From positions 1 to 64,000 of the forward strand of contig JAADVB010000023.1 in NCBI GenBank assembly GCA_023334545.1: a DNA stretch of 64,000 nt, read 5' to 3'. Origin of the DNA: Salisapilia sapeloensis (lineage: Eukaryota; Oomycota; Peronosporomycetes; Peronosporales; Salisapiliaceae). The notes beneath the pieces were generated by a model that worked only from the letters and a program-made list of their open reading frames with translations, did no database searches and was not told the DNA's origin. Shown here piece after piece: positions 30,709-41,531 of this stretch (its first letter is position 1; each line of letters begins with the position of its first letter). The position numbers and the translations under genes are program-made.

Positions 30709-33086
30709 TTAAATAAATGTACTTGTCATCCTGGCATGGGCAGTACTTGGTCGTAAGACTTGGTTCGTCATTGCGTGGTCATACATTCTTTGAACTCGAG
30801 GTGAGATAATATGCTTCCGGGACGTACTGGAAGACTTCGAAGGAGAGCTTTGCCGTTGGAACTCTTCTTTTCGATGATTTGTGTCTTTTACTTTCTTGGC
30901 AATGGCCAACCGGATTGATGCGCGAGATGTCAGTGGTCGGTCATCCCAAACACTGTCTAAGTCATTGGGAGATATTTTATACTCGTACGCACTCTTCGGT
31001 CTTGATACGCTCTGTTTCTTCTTCTTGGCATGGATATTGTCGAGAAAGTTGCGGAGGTTAGTTTGCAATTGCTCTCGGATTATTAGGCCTTCACTTATCT
31101 CTACAGGACTTGTCAAGGCAGCTCTACGCGCGCCTTGGATCTTGTTTAAACTAATACCATTTGCTTCCAGTATGGACATCTTTCGCTTCTGTTCAATGAT
31201 ATCGACTCGAGTTTGTTCCTTTTTCATCTCGGCTTGGTACAGCCTTCGCTGTCGCTGAGTAATAGTCGCTTGTCTCGTTTCAAGCACACTCGCGACAAAC
31301 GAATGCCGATCTCCACACTTGACATTCGTGGCACCTGTTCCGCTGAGGTCATCGATGAGGCAGGGTAAAATACTCTCTCGAGCACCGCTTAGCATGCCGC
31401 TTCTGTAGTTTCCCCACGAGATACCGAGTTGGCCTTCTTCACCAAAGCCCCACGCGTAGACGCTGCCGTCTTCACAAAGACATAGCGAATGCATTTGCCC
31501 AAGAGCGAGCGATATGACTCGTCTATCTTGGCACGATAGATGGCTTTCACCTGACAGTGGTAACCGTATTTTGCTTGGGGTACTTCGGTTTCGTTTGTGA
31601 CCAAGTCCGAGTTGGCCATGCGAGTTGCTGCCCCAAAGGTATACGTCGAAGGTCTGTTCGGTTATACATCCACTATGCGCTCCACCGCAGGCGATGTGCT
31701 TCACGCAGACCTTGTGGTGATCAAAGAAATCAACTAATTGCGGCACGGTGTAAAGCGTGTCATCGCCTATGCCGAGTCGACCTGCGTCTCCGTCGCCCCA
31801 AGCATACACCTTGCCGTTGTACAGCCCAAGTGTATGGTAAGCACCACTCGCAACATCAATGTGTGATTGCGTAAGAACATTTCCATCCTTTTCTAGCTTC
31901 TGCCGCAGTTGGCGAAAGAAATCAACGTATGCAAACCCAGATCGGTCTTTCGTATCTCCATGGCCCAACTGGCCAGCTCGGTTATTTCCACAAGACAAGA
32001 GGTTTCCTTCGACCGTTAGCAAAAAGGATTGGTCACCTCCACACACCACTTTAACAACATGAATTACTTTTTCAATACGAGTCGGTACACCGATGATTTC
32101 AAGGCGGCGTCCATCGCCACTGACTTTTCGAACAGTATATCGTCTCGATCTTTGGTTTGTGCTTGGTTTCTTAAAGCTTTGTCGTCCAGCTGAGCTCGAA
32201 GGTTTGGCCGGTGCAGCGTCGACGTCTTGGTTTCCATTGCCGCCAAGACCCAATTGACCTGATGTATTATCTCCCCAAGCATAGATCTTTCCATCAGCTA
32301 GAAGGCACATCGTATGATTTCGGCCGCAAGCGACTTGAGCTACTTGTCCAGCACCGAGGTTTCGTATTCGCAGAGGTACATGCGAGTCGTACAATTGGTC
32401 TCCACCTTGCCCAAGCTGTCCCAATGTTCCACTTCCAAAGCAGTAGAGATTCGAATGGACATCAACAACTGCCGAGTGTGCACCCCCACATGCGATCTGG
32501 ACGGGGTGCAGCCACGTCGAACCAAAAGATACTGGAGTGTCCGCATTTTTGGTAGAAAAGTAGTTGGAGTCGTGTGGCGGCAAATTTGTATTTCGCTCGG
32601 TCGTACCGAGCCTTCCATTGAGTCCACAACCAAAGGTGAAAAGAAAGGATGCCTCCTTTTGTAAGATCGATAAGAAGACAGACGGGAGCATCAAGTCGTC
32701 TGACTTTGCAACAGCTCGAGTAGGATTCACTAACGTCTGACCGTTGCGCACCGTCAGCGCATGATAGATCTGAAGTGACTTTGTCTCGGCATCCATGGGA
32801 GCAGTTACAGTAACACAGTGTGGTACTCGCCAGTCAAACATTGTGAAGAAGACTTCAGATGGATGGATATTCACTCCAGCTTTCGTATTCGCTGTTCCGA
32901 TTGAGATCACGAATGTAGCATTCTATATCAATTCGTGACTCTCCACTGCCAATCCGATTTCTAGCGGTAGCATACCTTGGGCGGAGGACGAAGTAACTTG
33001 ACAACATACCTTGCGTCACCTCCCTGTCGAAGTCGCACGTACCTCGGTACGATCTGAGCTATCGATCGCTTCTTTTCACCTTCCAT
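30709..33086 (-). CDS. RCC1-repeat protein
   Basis: Exons 33086-32976 and 32922-30709 are joined over a 53 bp intron (32923-32975), giving 774 residues. Exon 1 starts MEGEKKRSIAQIVPRYVRLR, and the junction reads LLRPPPKNATFVISIGTANT. Seven RCC1 propeller repeats lie at about 125-590, each with the GxxxxGQLG core (FGSGTLGQLGQG, WGDNTSGQLGLG, CGNNRAGQLGHG, WGDGDAGRLGIG, WGSNSHGQLGLG, WGFGEEGQLGIS). The C-terminal 185 residues are basic and partly coiled coil (RQRRLYQAEMKKEQTRVD). There is no FYVE, PH or kinase domain in this copy. RCC1 repeats serve Ran exchange in RCC1 itself but scaffold or GEF functions elsewhere; with these tails it is not the canonical RCC1. Function not assignable. Confidence 0.9.
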
Positions 33087-33213
33087 CTACTAGTAGTGGA
33101 TAGATGACCAGGTACACAATAGCTATTAATAACAGAGGATAGACACATAAACTGGTCAAAGTCATTTCATTTCCAGTACATTCATAAACTACTTGATGAA
33201 AAAGAGATATCTT

Positions 33214-35225
33214 CTACTCCCTCGACTGCAGCAGCACCACCTCTCTCTTGGCTAAGACACCACACATGGCGCCTTGTGACCAGTCTCCATTCGTCACCTG
33301 GTGCTTAACATCCAGCACACTCTTGCAGTCCATCACACGTTCGCTGCAAGCTCCATCTTGTCCCCACACCTTGACCATACCTTTATCTCTATCGTCTCCG
33401 CCGATCACTCGTAGCAGTCCTTTACTGTCAGCATACACGGCAGCTCTCGTCATGTCCTGAGGTGTCCTATGTCCATCAAAGCTATGTAGGTAGCATTCTT
33501 CCAACTGCTTACTACGCGTAAGGTCGTAGATCAAGTGCTTCGCTGATTCCTCCCGCCCTGTTCTCGTGGACGCCAGGATAGTACCAGGATTCGATGGGCA
33601 GCCAGTCATGGAAACGAATGGAGATACATTTCGATCCAACGCTGCCTGTACCTGCGTCCCTTGGTCAGGATGAAAGACGCCAAGCCGATTGAAACTGGAC
33701 GCAATGAGCTTATCGACGTTATCCACGCACACACTATAGAGCGACTGGATCGGCTGCAGCGTCTCCTGCAGACGGAAGCTCTGGACGACGTTCGAGTAGT
33801 TGTAGACACCAGGCTTGCGCAGATCGAACTGGGCGATGGTCCCGTCTCCCCCAGCGTACACCATGTACTCGTTGGACCGACTAAAGCAGCAGCTCCAGCC
33901 TTTCTTCATCGTCGTCGGCAGCTCGAACTTGGCCGTCATCTGCCCTTCTCTTAGGTCCGACACAATGAGCTGTCGATCAAAAGACGTTGTACAGGCCAGC
34001 GTTTCTTCGTTCGAAGACAGTCTCTGGAGGTCAATATCACGAATTTGACTCGAGTGCAGGTTCCGGACGACGATCTTGTGGTTCGGATCCAGCGTGCTGA
34101 TCTTGTGCAGCTCGTGTTGTGTGTTGCTATTTGCTTTCAAGTCGGCAACACAAAGAAAGGAGTTGGTGTGCGATAGCTCCATGACTCTTCCGGCTTTGAG
34201 TGGCATCCGGAAGAGCTCTTTGTACTTCCAATTATCCTCTGTGCGTTCACTTTCATGCGTCATCTGGGTCGGAGGCTCCTCTTCTCCTGTCAAGTCTAGC
34301 GCAGGCTCAGCTGTGAATTTGTCTGAAGCTATACGACACTGTAAAGCCATGAACTTGTCTTTCCACTCCGCCGCCTCTTTCTCTACTTGTTCTATCTTAC
34401 TATCTTTCACTTGGCACTGCAACTGGAGACGACTGTAGTTGGTTTCTGCCTGAATGCGCTTCTGTCGCTCGTCCTCGAGCTGTGTCCGAACGCCTTCGAC
34501 GCCGGAATTGTCCACGACAGCGATGTGGTGGCTAAATAAAGGCAAGATATCTTTCTTTCGAACTGGCATATTGCAGTTAGGACATTGCTTCCGGTCCTAG
34601 TAGTACTGAATTAGAGTCATCTAGATAGACTTGAGGCGTGAAAGCGTACCGCGATCCACCGTTCGATGCATTTCTTCCCAAACGTATGGCCGCACTTGAG
34701 CGCCACAAGACGATGGCGACCAAGGACGGTGCAGCTCTCATAGCAAATAGTACAGTCTGTCGGCTGGTTCTGAATGACACGGTCGATCGTATTCACTTCG
34801 TCCATCTTGAGCGCCTTGTGCTTGCGCTCCCGCTTGCGCTTTTTACCTCGAGGAGACGATACTTCCAGCACATCGTCATCAGCGAGCCGAGTCTCCATAT
34901 ACTGGACACACCCGTCGTCGTTTGGATCGGCTATAGTTACTTCTGTATTAGTAGCAGGCTCATTCGCCGTGTCCTGCTCATCATCGTTTTGGAGGTCGAC
35001 AACTTCTGGTGGATGCTGTGAACCTTCTCCTTCATCGTCGAGACTCATGTCTACATGATCGCTTAACTGTCTGATGGGCGAGTCTATTACAAAGTCATTC
35101 ATGTCGTCATTGGTAGCCTGCGCGTCCATGATGCTCGAAGCAGTGCCCATGAACGAAGCGTACTTTTTGCAGTTGCTATCTTTTTTCTTTTCTTTCGTTT
35201 GAAAAAGTAGCTGCATTTTATACAT
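33214..35225 (-). CDS. RFWD3: E3 ubiquitin ligase RFWD3-like (RING and WD40)
   Basis: RFWD3 ubiquitinates RPA and RAD51 at stalled replication forks and interstrand crosslinks. Exons 35225-34650 and 34596-33214 (53 bp intron) give 652 residues. The C3HC4 RING is at about 158-202: CTICYESCTVLG, LKCGHTFGKKCIERW and, across the splice, ADRKQCPNCNMPVRKKDI. The G-H-x3-L-x-CGH-x-FG signature is that of the RFWD3 RING. A coiled coil follows at about 225-275, then a WD40-like propeller to the end with VVRNLHSSQIRDIDL, WSCCFSRSNEYMVYAGG and VYADSKGLLRVIGGDD. The N-terminus is acidic. Start choice is open: ATGs at 35225, 35216 and 35150 (MGTASSIMDAQATNDD) are in frame. It is divergent from the next gene. 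Confidence 0.87.
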
Positions 35226-35303
35226 TATTCCTATATATTACAAGCAAAAGGCTGTCGTTTTGTCGGTCGAATAGATGGACATCGAAAGAAAAGAAAAGTA
35301 GAC
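35226..35303. promoter_or_regulatory. Very short divergent promoter (RFWD3 / membrane protein)
   Basis: Only 78 bp separate the outermost RFWD3 ATG (35225, -) and the membrane-protein ATG (35304, +), or 153 bp if RFWD3 starts at 35150. It includes a purine-rich AAAGAAAAGAAAAG stretch. Confidence 0.45.
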
Positions 35304-35992
35304 ATGGGACTCCGATCACGTCGACGCCGATTGCTTGGGGGCACCGAGGAAGAGCCCATGGACGTTCAGATGAGCAGCACTACCTCTGCTACCCTCGAAG
35401 GTCCTGTGCTCTGTCTGCCGTTGATCAATTCTGTTTGACTGTAGCCCTGGCCGTCATGTAGATCACCTGAAGGCGTCGATTCGACAAGTTGATGCCGTCA
35501 ACCTCGCATGGAAGGTAGCTTTTCTAACGTCACTAGTTTCACCCCATCAACGGATTGCCGTACTTATGTTTCTATTCGTCCATGAAAACATAGAATTTGG
35601 TCGGCTACTTTGGATTTGCAGTTGCGCTCTACGAACTCATCTTCCTCTACTCCATCGTCACCCACTTCACCTTTCCTTCTGTCCTCTACTTTGTCTACTT
35701 GAAGCTAGTCGCCCTTGCTGGTATCTTGGCCACTCAGCAGTACATCCAGACCGGTCAACACGTCTTCTATGGTCTCAGTCTATCGCTTACGGCAGGTCAT
35801 TTAATCCTGGCAAGCATCACGTACTTCTTCAGTGATGGCAGTGTGTCGTTCATGACCGACTTGGCTCCGTTTGCAGAGCTCTATGCGCTCATCTGCTATG
35901 GTGTGCTCTTAATTGTCGGTGACAATACTAAAATTGAAGTGGAGCGAGCAGCTCAACTGGAAAAGCTAGAAAAAGTGCTTCAAGACGCGTAG
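35304..35992 (+). CDS. Four-helix membrane protein, unknown
   Basis: Exons 35304-35400, 35462-35514 and 35594-35992, with introns of 61 and 79 bp, give 182 residues. The splice-joined N-terminus includes STTSATLEDHLKASIRQVDA and VNLAWKNLVGYFGFAVALYE. Four hydrophobic segments follow, near VGYFGFAVALYELIFLYSIV, VLYFVYLKLVALAGILA, VFYGLSLSLTAGHLILASI and FAELYALICYGVLLIV. The protein ends with a short charged, possibly coiled C-terminus (ERAAQLEKLEKVLQDA). No family recognised. A second in-frame ATG at 35358 could be the real start. The consistent frame across two introns makes the gene model convincing. Confidence 0.75.
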
Positions 35993-37576
35993 TGATTTTG
36001 GAATAAAAGTTACTTTGGACAATGTCATGCCGCGTGAGAAGAAATGCTCTTGGTCATAAAAATACGTATTTCACTCGCTCTTGAGCATCACTGGTCCTTG
36101 TTCGTTTGAAGAAGAGTATGCCAGATAGTCTTCACCAGCATCAATGACGTCGCGATGTAATTAGGCCCAGCGTGTCTCTGCAATATGTAGTCTGACTAGA
36201 TCTCGATGTCCTTGCAGCTCGTCTTGGTAGAGAACGCTCTCCTACTAGATCCAGAAAGTCTCGATTCCTTTGCAAGCTCGATGAGCGTATGCAGTGTTAT
36301 TACATTGAACATGCTTCCGTTGCAGAAACTTGGACAAGGCTGCGTCGAGACGAAGTACGACCAGATTGCAGCTGCTCCTGAGGATGGATGCGGTGTAGTC
36401 ATTCTTGTACGATATCATAGTCATTTGACTGTGTAGCTTTCTAATGCATTTACTTGAAGTTGAAAGTGAAACACGATGAAACTTGGGATCGTGATACACC
36501 AAACACGGTAGTGAAGGAGTGAAATGGCGAGCACGTCGTCCAGGGTGCAATTGAACAGAATAGATAGGCATGAATGGAGATGAGAGAGTCGTAGTTGAAA
36601 GCTTAAGAAACCAGATTACACGAAGCAGATCTAGATAGAAAAGTATCTTTCAGAACTATCTGTGATGTCACTACAAAAGGTTTCAGAAAAGAACGAGCTC
36701 AATCTTTTCGTAATCTCCATGCCAGTCTAACATGGACGGTACTGTGGTATGATAAATACGAAACAGAGCATTCATAAGTTTCAAGCTGTAATGGCGATAA
36801 CGTGGATGAGAATACCACGTAGTATACGCTAGGTTTGAACGAATTTGAGCTTGCTTTAACGTTCCTCGCACATGTTGCATATTCTGCTCTTGTTTCTATC
36901 GCCAAGATTAACTTTGCTTGCTCTAATTTTAAATCACACATGGGTTTCTAGTAAATAGGGGATCATGCCACTGAGAAACTTCAAGTCCAAAGGGGCTTTT
37001 GATGACCTAGAGATCTATGGAAGAGACTTCCAATTAGCTAACCAATTGATCTGATGGACGTAAAGTTCAGCATCGTCAGGTAGGTATAAGGTCGTCAAAG
37101 CGTACTTAAAAGGAAAGAGAAGTACTAACAACTCTTCCTTGAGTAGCTGATGACAAGCAGCTCGTTTGCGCATAGAAAAGTGACCATAGAAGCAGATTCC
37201 TCCAAGTAGATTTGCTGTAAGCGCCTCCTTGTTTAGGCCTGCCTCAGTACGAAGCTTACGACGCAACAGCCTCATGCTTACTCGAGTCGAAGGAACGCCT
37301 CAGCTGCAATATCGCCGTTGTACATCAATGAGATAAATGTTGCGCTTTTGCTCTACCGGCAATCGTATAACTGCCTAGATTAATAAAGCTCTTACAACAT
37401 CACTTCCTACATCTCAACGCAGCCTTGGCAAAGGCCGATAGTCTCAACATCCTTTTGAAGTTGCGATTCGCATTCAAACGTCTTCTCTTATGCAGGAATA
37501 GAAAACCCTTTCTACAAGACGCATACTTTACCCAAGTGACTTTTTGGCGCGATTTTCAAATTGACAAGGAAGCGAT
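35993..37576. other. Intergenic region with two weak open frames
   Basis: A 1.58 kb region without a clear gene. An ATG frame at 36206-36436 (+, 76 codons, MSLQLVLVENALLLDPESLD) and one at 37015-37275 (-, listed separately) are the only ones with protein-like composition. Neither belongs to a family I know. Decayed gene fragments are possible. Confidence 0.35.
37015..37275 (-). CDS. Small uncharacterised ORF, doubtful
   Basis: An 86-codon ATG frame, starting MRLLRRKLRTEAGLNKEALT. Composition is protein-like, with basic residues at the N-terminus and a hydrophobic patch in the second half. A GT at GTTA|GTACTT could begin an intron after about residue 49, so this may be the first exon of something larger or a relic. 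No family recognised. Confidence 0.25.
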   Translation of the reverse strand: MRLLRRKLRTEAGLNKEALTANLLGGICFYGHFSMRKRAACHQLLKEELLVLLFPFKYALTTLYLPDDAELYVHQINWLANWKSLP

Positions 37577-38971
37577 ATGAGCTGGCGTGGACAGGATCCA
37601 AGCCAACAGCGCGTCTTCCGGGTCTCCCGAGCACTCGACCGACTCGTAAGTGGACCCAATGGCTCTTCTATGTGGATAACATCCAGAGTGCATTACTCTG
37701 GACACTCACTCGTCCAGCATGCCCTCCTTTTCATCGTGTTTGAGATATCTCTTCTAATGTGACACTAGTCGCTGCTATGTGAACAGCACCACAGACAGAT
37801 TGATCATCATGATGGAGCTCCGGACTGGAACCTGCCTCAAGTCCCGGCCGGTAAACGTAGCTACGTTCCCGAGCGCACACCCCTTTTCTTTGCGTGGGGA
37901 GGCGACGAGGAAGAGACGAAAGCGAGCAGCCCACCTCCACTCATGAGTGTACTACCCTCTTCCGTATATTTTGAGTCTAGCTGGTATTGATTCATTAGGA
38001 CGATGAAACTAGGTGGAAGGACATGTATTTAAAAGTCCACGTCGACAGTCTCACCCGTACCGACACTCGCACATCCGCCACACACCTCCCGTCGACACCG
38101 TAGGACGTTGACTACAAGACTACAGATTCATGTATTCACACAGAGTTTATAATCCGATTAGAATGATCGGCAGCGCGAGCTGCGAGATGAGAGTCGAAAT
38201 AATTACGAGACGACTCGGTCCCCTGTCCACCGTAGAGAGGAAGTAGATGAGCGTCAAGGGGATTTCCAGTCGCTCCGGTCACCTGCCTATCGCCGAGAGG
38301 AAGTAGATGATCGTCGAGCAAGTTACGAGACGACACGATCCCCTGGCTATCGCCGAGAAGAAGAAATGGACCCACAAGAGGCCTATGAACATATATCGGA
38401 AGGGACTCAGACGGATCAGGTCCGTCGGGATGAACCTCCCAGTCCCTTGCTTCCAGAGCGATTGATCGCTCCATCTCCTGCTCGGTCACGGGCGCCAACT
38501 TCGACGCCAGTCAAGCGTCCGACACAATTGAACCCGACGTACACTTCAGAATACAAGCGGCAGTTCCAGTGGCCGTCTAGAGATGCCTATGTGTTGAACG
38601 GGCACACACCGCACGCCAAAGTCTCATACCATAATGGCAGCAGGTCATTCGGTCAGGTCATCGGGCATGTGCTGCCTGAACCAGATACGACCGAGATCGA
38701 GCCGGAGAGGGAGACCGAGTTCGAGTCTGTGCTCCACCGACGCAAGGCAGAGGATGACGTAGGTGACGAGCCTCGCGCGAAGAAGCGGAGGGTCTATACA
38801 CCTGATAACAGTTCGACCGAGACGAATGACCGGACGAAGCGGACGTTGCGATATGAGAAGAGTAGGAATCCGATATTTGCGAATGAAAGGTATCCCCCAG
38901 TCCCGAGACGCCTGAAGGACGCCACGAGTGCGTACGACCGTCAGTTCCAGCACTGGATCGGTCGACGATGA
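37577..38971 (+). CDS. MDM1-like protein with SEYxRQFxW motifs
   Basis: A multi-exon gene. Well-supported exons are 37577-37645 (MSWRGQDPSQQRVFRVSRAL), 37787-37948 (HHRQIDHHDGAPDWN and on) and 38162-38971 (to the stop). An extra exon beginning at 37999 (DDETRWKDMYLKVHVDS) is possible, but I found no in-phase donor for it. Without it the product is 346 residues. TSEYKRQFQWPSRD near the middle and TSAYDRQFQHWIGRR at the very end resemble the repeated SEYQRQFxWK motif by which MDM1 binds microtubules at centrioles. A three-fold 20-residue repeat precedes them. A basic KKRR follows an acidic Glu-rich stretch. Centriolar function would suit a zoospore-forming oomycete but is inferred from a short motif only. 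Confidence 0.6.
38204..38383 (+). repeat. Three 60-bp in-frame coding repeats
   Basis: Copies at 38204-38263, 38264-38323 and 38324-38383 encode 20-residue units of the form (Y/F)(E/Q)(T/S)(T/L)RSPxxRREEVDxRxxx. The third copy diverges at its end. The core RSPxYRREE is rich in possible phosphorylation sites. Confidence 0.85.
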
Positions 38972-39236
38972 AACATGGCGTGTCACTTTGATTTTTAAAT
39001 TCTTTTCTTAGCTCTCTTGTTCCAGTACATGCGATGTTTATGGGACATCCAAGTCGAAATTTACGGATCAGAAAACTAACGGCAATTTTTGGATCTGAAA
39101 GTGAGTATGAGAGGGTCCAGTAGACTCGGGAGGGGTTCCCATTTTGTTGTCACCTAGAAAAAGAAATTATGTCATGAAGGCTACGGACTCTTCGTTCGTC
39201 CATTTCTAAAAGTGCACGAGACACGCCAAGCGAATT

Positions 39237-40325
39237 ATGCCAAGCGTCACTGTTGTCGAGCATACCGACCAAGTCTGTCCGCACTGTGCCCCGGAGAAGC
39301 AATCGCCCATGTCCACTACGACCGACTCGGAAGGGTCGGACTATGACGATCAGTACTTTGACATGTACGCCGACAAGCCGGTGGAAATCGCGTTTTCTGC
39401 ATCGGCAGGTGTCTTTGTCTACCAGATGGGCGTCGCGGCGTACCTCCAAGACCACTTCGACCTGTCGAATTGCCGCTTTTCGGGATGCTCGGGCGGATCC
39501 TGGGCAGCCACGCTTCTCGCAGCGCATACGAGTGCCCACGAGACGTGGCAATTGATCCAGGACGTCCAGAGCGAGATATTTGGAGAGTATAAATGGTACA
39601 ACGGCTACTTTCGCTACGCTCAAGTCGTCCGCGCCACCATTTCGAGGCTGTGGGGAGCAGAAGACGACGTTTGTGAACGCGTACGTCGAGATCACGGTCT
39701 GAAGATTGCCGTAACAAAGTTCCCGAGCTTCCAGGGAGAGAGGCACGACCAATGGGATAGTGTCGATGACTTGGCTGACTCGATCATCGCGTCCAGCTTC
39801 GTGCCAATGGCGCTGTCGGGCGAGCCGTGGTACTACTGCCGCGGGCAAAGGTACATTGACGGAGCCTTTACCAACTTTAAAGGCGTCGACAGTGACGAGT
39901 ACACGACGTGGAAGGACGTTTGGTTCCATACGAAGAACTTGGTCAGCAGTACGTCCAGGGATGTGACGACAGGTGTAGGGAGCATGGTATTGCCGACGAG
40001 CTGGTCTAATAAACTAAACCAACTCGCCGACAGCGTCTTTCCAACTTTTGAAAGTCCGCATGAAGCTATAAGTAACAAGCCAATGGAGACGGAAGAGAAG
40101 GCAGTGGAGATTGAGCTTGAAAAGAAGAAGAAATTGGTCGTCATTAAACCATGGCTGTGGAGCGTCCACGCCATCTACGAGTATCACTTGTCCGTGAACG
40201 TCGACAAGCATCAGAAGAGATTTGACTTGGGGTACGAAGACGCAAGTAAGCATCATGATGAGCTGAAAAAGTTGCTGCCAGAGCTGTCGAAAGAGGATAA
40301 GGTCGCGTCGTCGAGCGCCATGTAG
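39237..40325 (+). CDS. Patatin-like phospholipase / lipid acyl hydrolase
   Basis: A single-exon gene of 362 residues starting at the ATG at 39237. The patatin core starts near residue 50 (VEIAFSASAGVFVYQMGVAA). The nucleophile elbow FSGCSGGSWAATLLA lies at about 82-96 and gives the GxSxG serine. The catalytic aspartate fits the DGAF motif near residue 208 (YIDGAFTNFKG), forming the Ser-Asp dyad of PNPLA proteins. The final 60 residues are charged. No signal peptide or membrane segment, so it is probably cytosolic or lipid-droplet associated. The short acidic N-terminal extension (TTTDSEGSDYDDQYFD) is not part of the domain. The GGxRG oxyanion motif is replaced by SASAG, which may affect activity. 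Confidence 0.87.
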   Translation: MPSVTVVEHTDQVCPHCAPEKQSPMSTTTDSEGSDYDDQYFDMYADKPVEIAFSASAGVFVYQMGVAAYLQDHFDLSNCRFSGCSGGSWAATLLAAHTSAHETWQLIQDVQSEIFGEYKWYNGYFRYAQVVRATISRLWGAEDDVCERVRRDHGLKIAVTKFPSFQGERHDQWDSVDDLADSIIASSFVPMALSGEPWYYCRGQRYIDGAFTNFKGVDSDEYTTWKDVWFHTKNLVSSTSRDVTTGVGSMVLPTSWSNKLNQLADSVFPTFESPHEAISNKPMETEEKAVEIELEKKKKLVVIKPWLWSVHAIYEYHLSVNVDKHQKRFDLGYEDASKHHDELKKLLPELSKEDKVASSSAM

Positions 40326-40641
40326 CTACTGACCATATGTGTAAGAAATAAAGTTATTGCAGAAAAATCAAGTGAGCGTGGTTGTCGTAGGCAGAGGAAG
40401 TTTAAACACGTGCTCAGATTATCCTCTTCCGTTCTAATTATGAACTTAGGTGTTTTTCCTTCATGTCTGGGAAGAATACGAGATTGATCCTGAATTCCTA
40501 ATCGCCACTTTCAGTGGCATAGCGGAAGACGAGATCTAGGAACTACCTATTTTCTATCAAACGCACACCTGCCATAATACAAATTTCCGTTGGCACCTCC
40601 GACCGGTTTCAACTGCAAGAAGTTTAATCAGTCTGATTAAC
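40326..40641. other. Short intergenic region, no gene seen
   Basis: 316 bp between the patatin-like gene and the next ORF on the same strand. AATAAA at 40347-40352 could serve the patatin 3' end. Confidence 0.35.
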
Positions 40642-41115
40642 ATGCCTCGAATTTATCCATCTCCGTTCGACTTGTATGCGGCTACTGCAGCCTTCAAGCG
40701 CTCTATTTCTGCCAAGCGGCTACTTCAGAGGCGCATGTCTTCAAATACGCCTGTTCAACCGCTTCGTATGAATGCAAAAACCACATCCGTTACTCCGGTT
40801 GCAACGACTACTGACACTACTTGTGTCCGGCAGGCTGCAAAACCTGTAAACTCTACGCCTGTGCGACCAAGACAGCTTAAACGTATTATACAAAAGAATG
40901 TTCAAGTCAAGTATCATCGCTTTAACCTGCGAACCTTCAGCTACGAAACGATCCTTCCAGTCCAAATACCAAGAGGTATTGATGGATACGCCAAGAAACT
41001 CTATCTAGTTGCTGGAAGAGAAGTACCATACACGAGGTGTATGTGGTACGCGGCAGTCGCAGATCAGCGTCGCAAGATACCCAAGACGATTGATGAATGG
41101 GGGTCTCAGTCCTAG
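40642..41115 (+). CDS. Small basic uncharacterised protein
   Basis: 157 residues from the ATG at 40642 (MPRIYPSPFDLYAATAAFKR). The first half is Arg/Ser/Thr-rich and disordered, not unlike a mitochondrial presequence followed by a linker. The second half looks folded (VQVKYHRFNLRTFSYETILP, GYAKKLYLVAGREVPYTRCM). No known family recognised and no cysteine cluster. Length, ATG and composition support a gene, though not strongly. Confidence 0.5.
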   Translation: MPRIYPSPFDLYAATAAFKRSISAKRLLQRRMSSNTPVQPLRMNAKTTSVTPVATTTDTTCVRQAAKPVNSTPVRPRQLKRIIQKNVQVKYHRFNLRTFSYETILPVQIPRGIDGYAKKLYLVAGREVPYTRCMWYAAVADQRRKIPKTIDEWGSQS

Positions 41116-41531
41116 TTTGTATGGTGCGCATCCCAATTTCCTGTTGACTACACGTCAGGCGCAAGCAAGAGAAGATAGCATTACTGAATGTAGTTGAGCA
41201 AATATATATCAAGTGTAATCTAGAGGAACTAGTTCCAAAGCCAAGTATCCAAACAAGTTGCGTTGGAAGTCATCGACTTTTTCTTTGCTTTTAATGGAAT
41301 TTACTCCGTGTGCATTAATGTGCTTGCTCTATTGCCTACGATCAGCATATCCAAACTTCCATTATTGAAGGCTTCTACACAAAAGATCCATTCGTCCGAT
41401 GCACAGAAGCTTAGCTCAGCTGTAGGTACTGAAGGTTGCGCGGAGTGCTTCTTGTCGTGAGCAACATTCGAGCAACATCTGTTGACCTCTTATCGACGCT
41501 AGTCTTTGGTTTCGAACCGAACGCCAGCAGG
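41116..41531. other. Intergenic region upstream of TAF5
   Basis: 416 bp with no gene. The TAF5 frame is open upstream of its ATG from 41436, but it begins with TTG and lacks conserved sequence. Confidence 0.4.

Noticed and set aside
36206..36436. 76-codon ATG frame
   Set aside because: It is protein-like but short, with no homology I recognise and no supporting neighbour exon, so not called as a gene.
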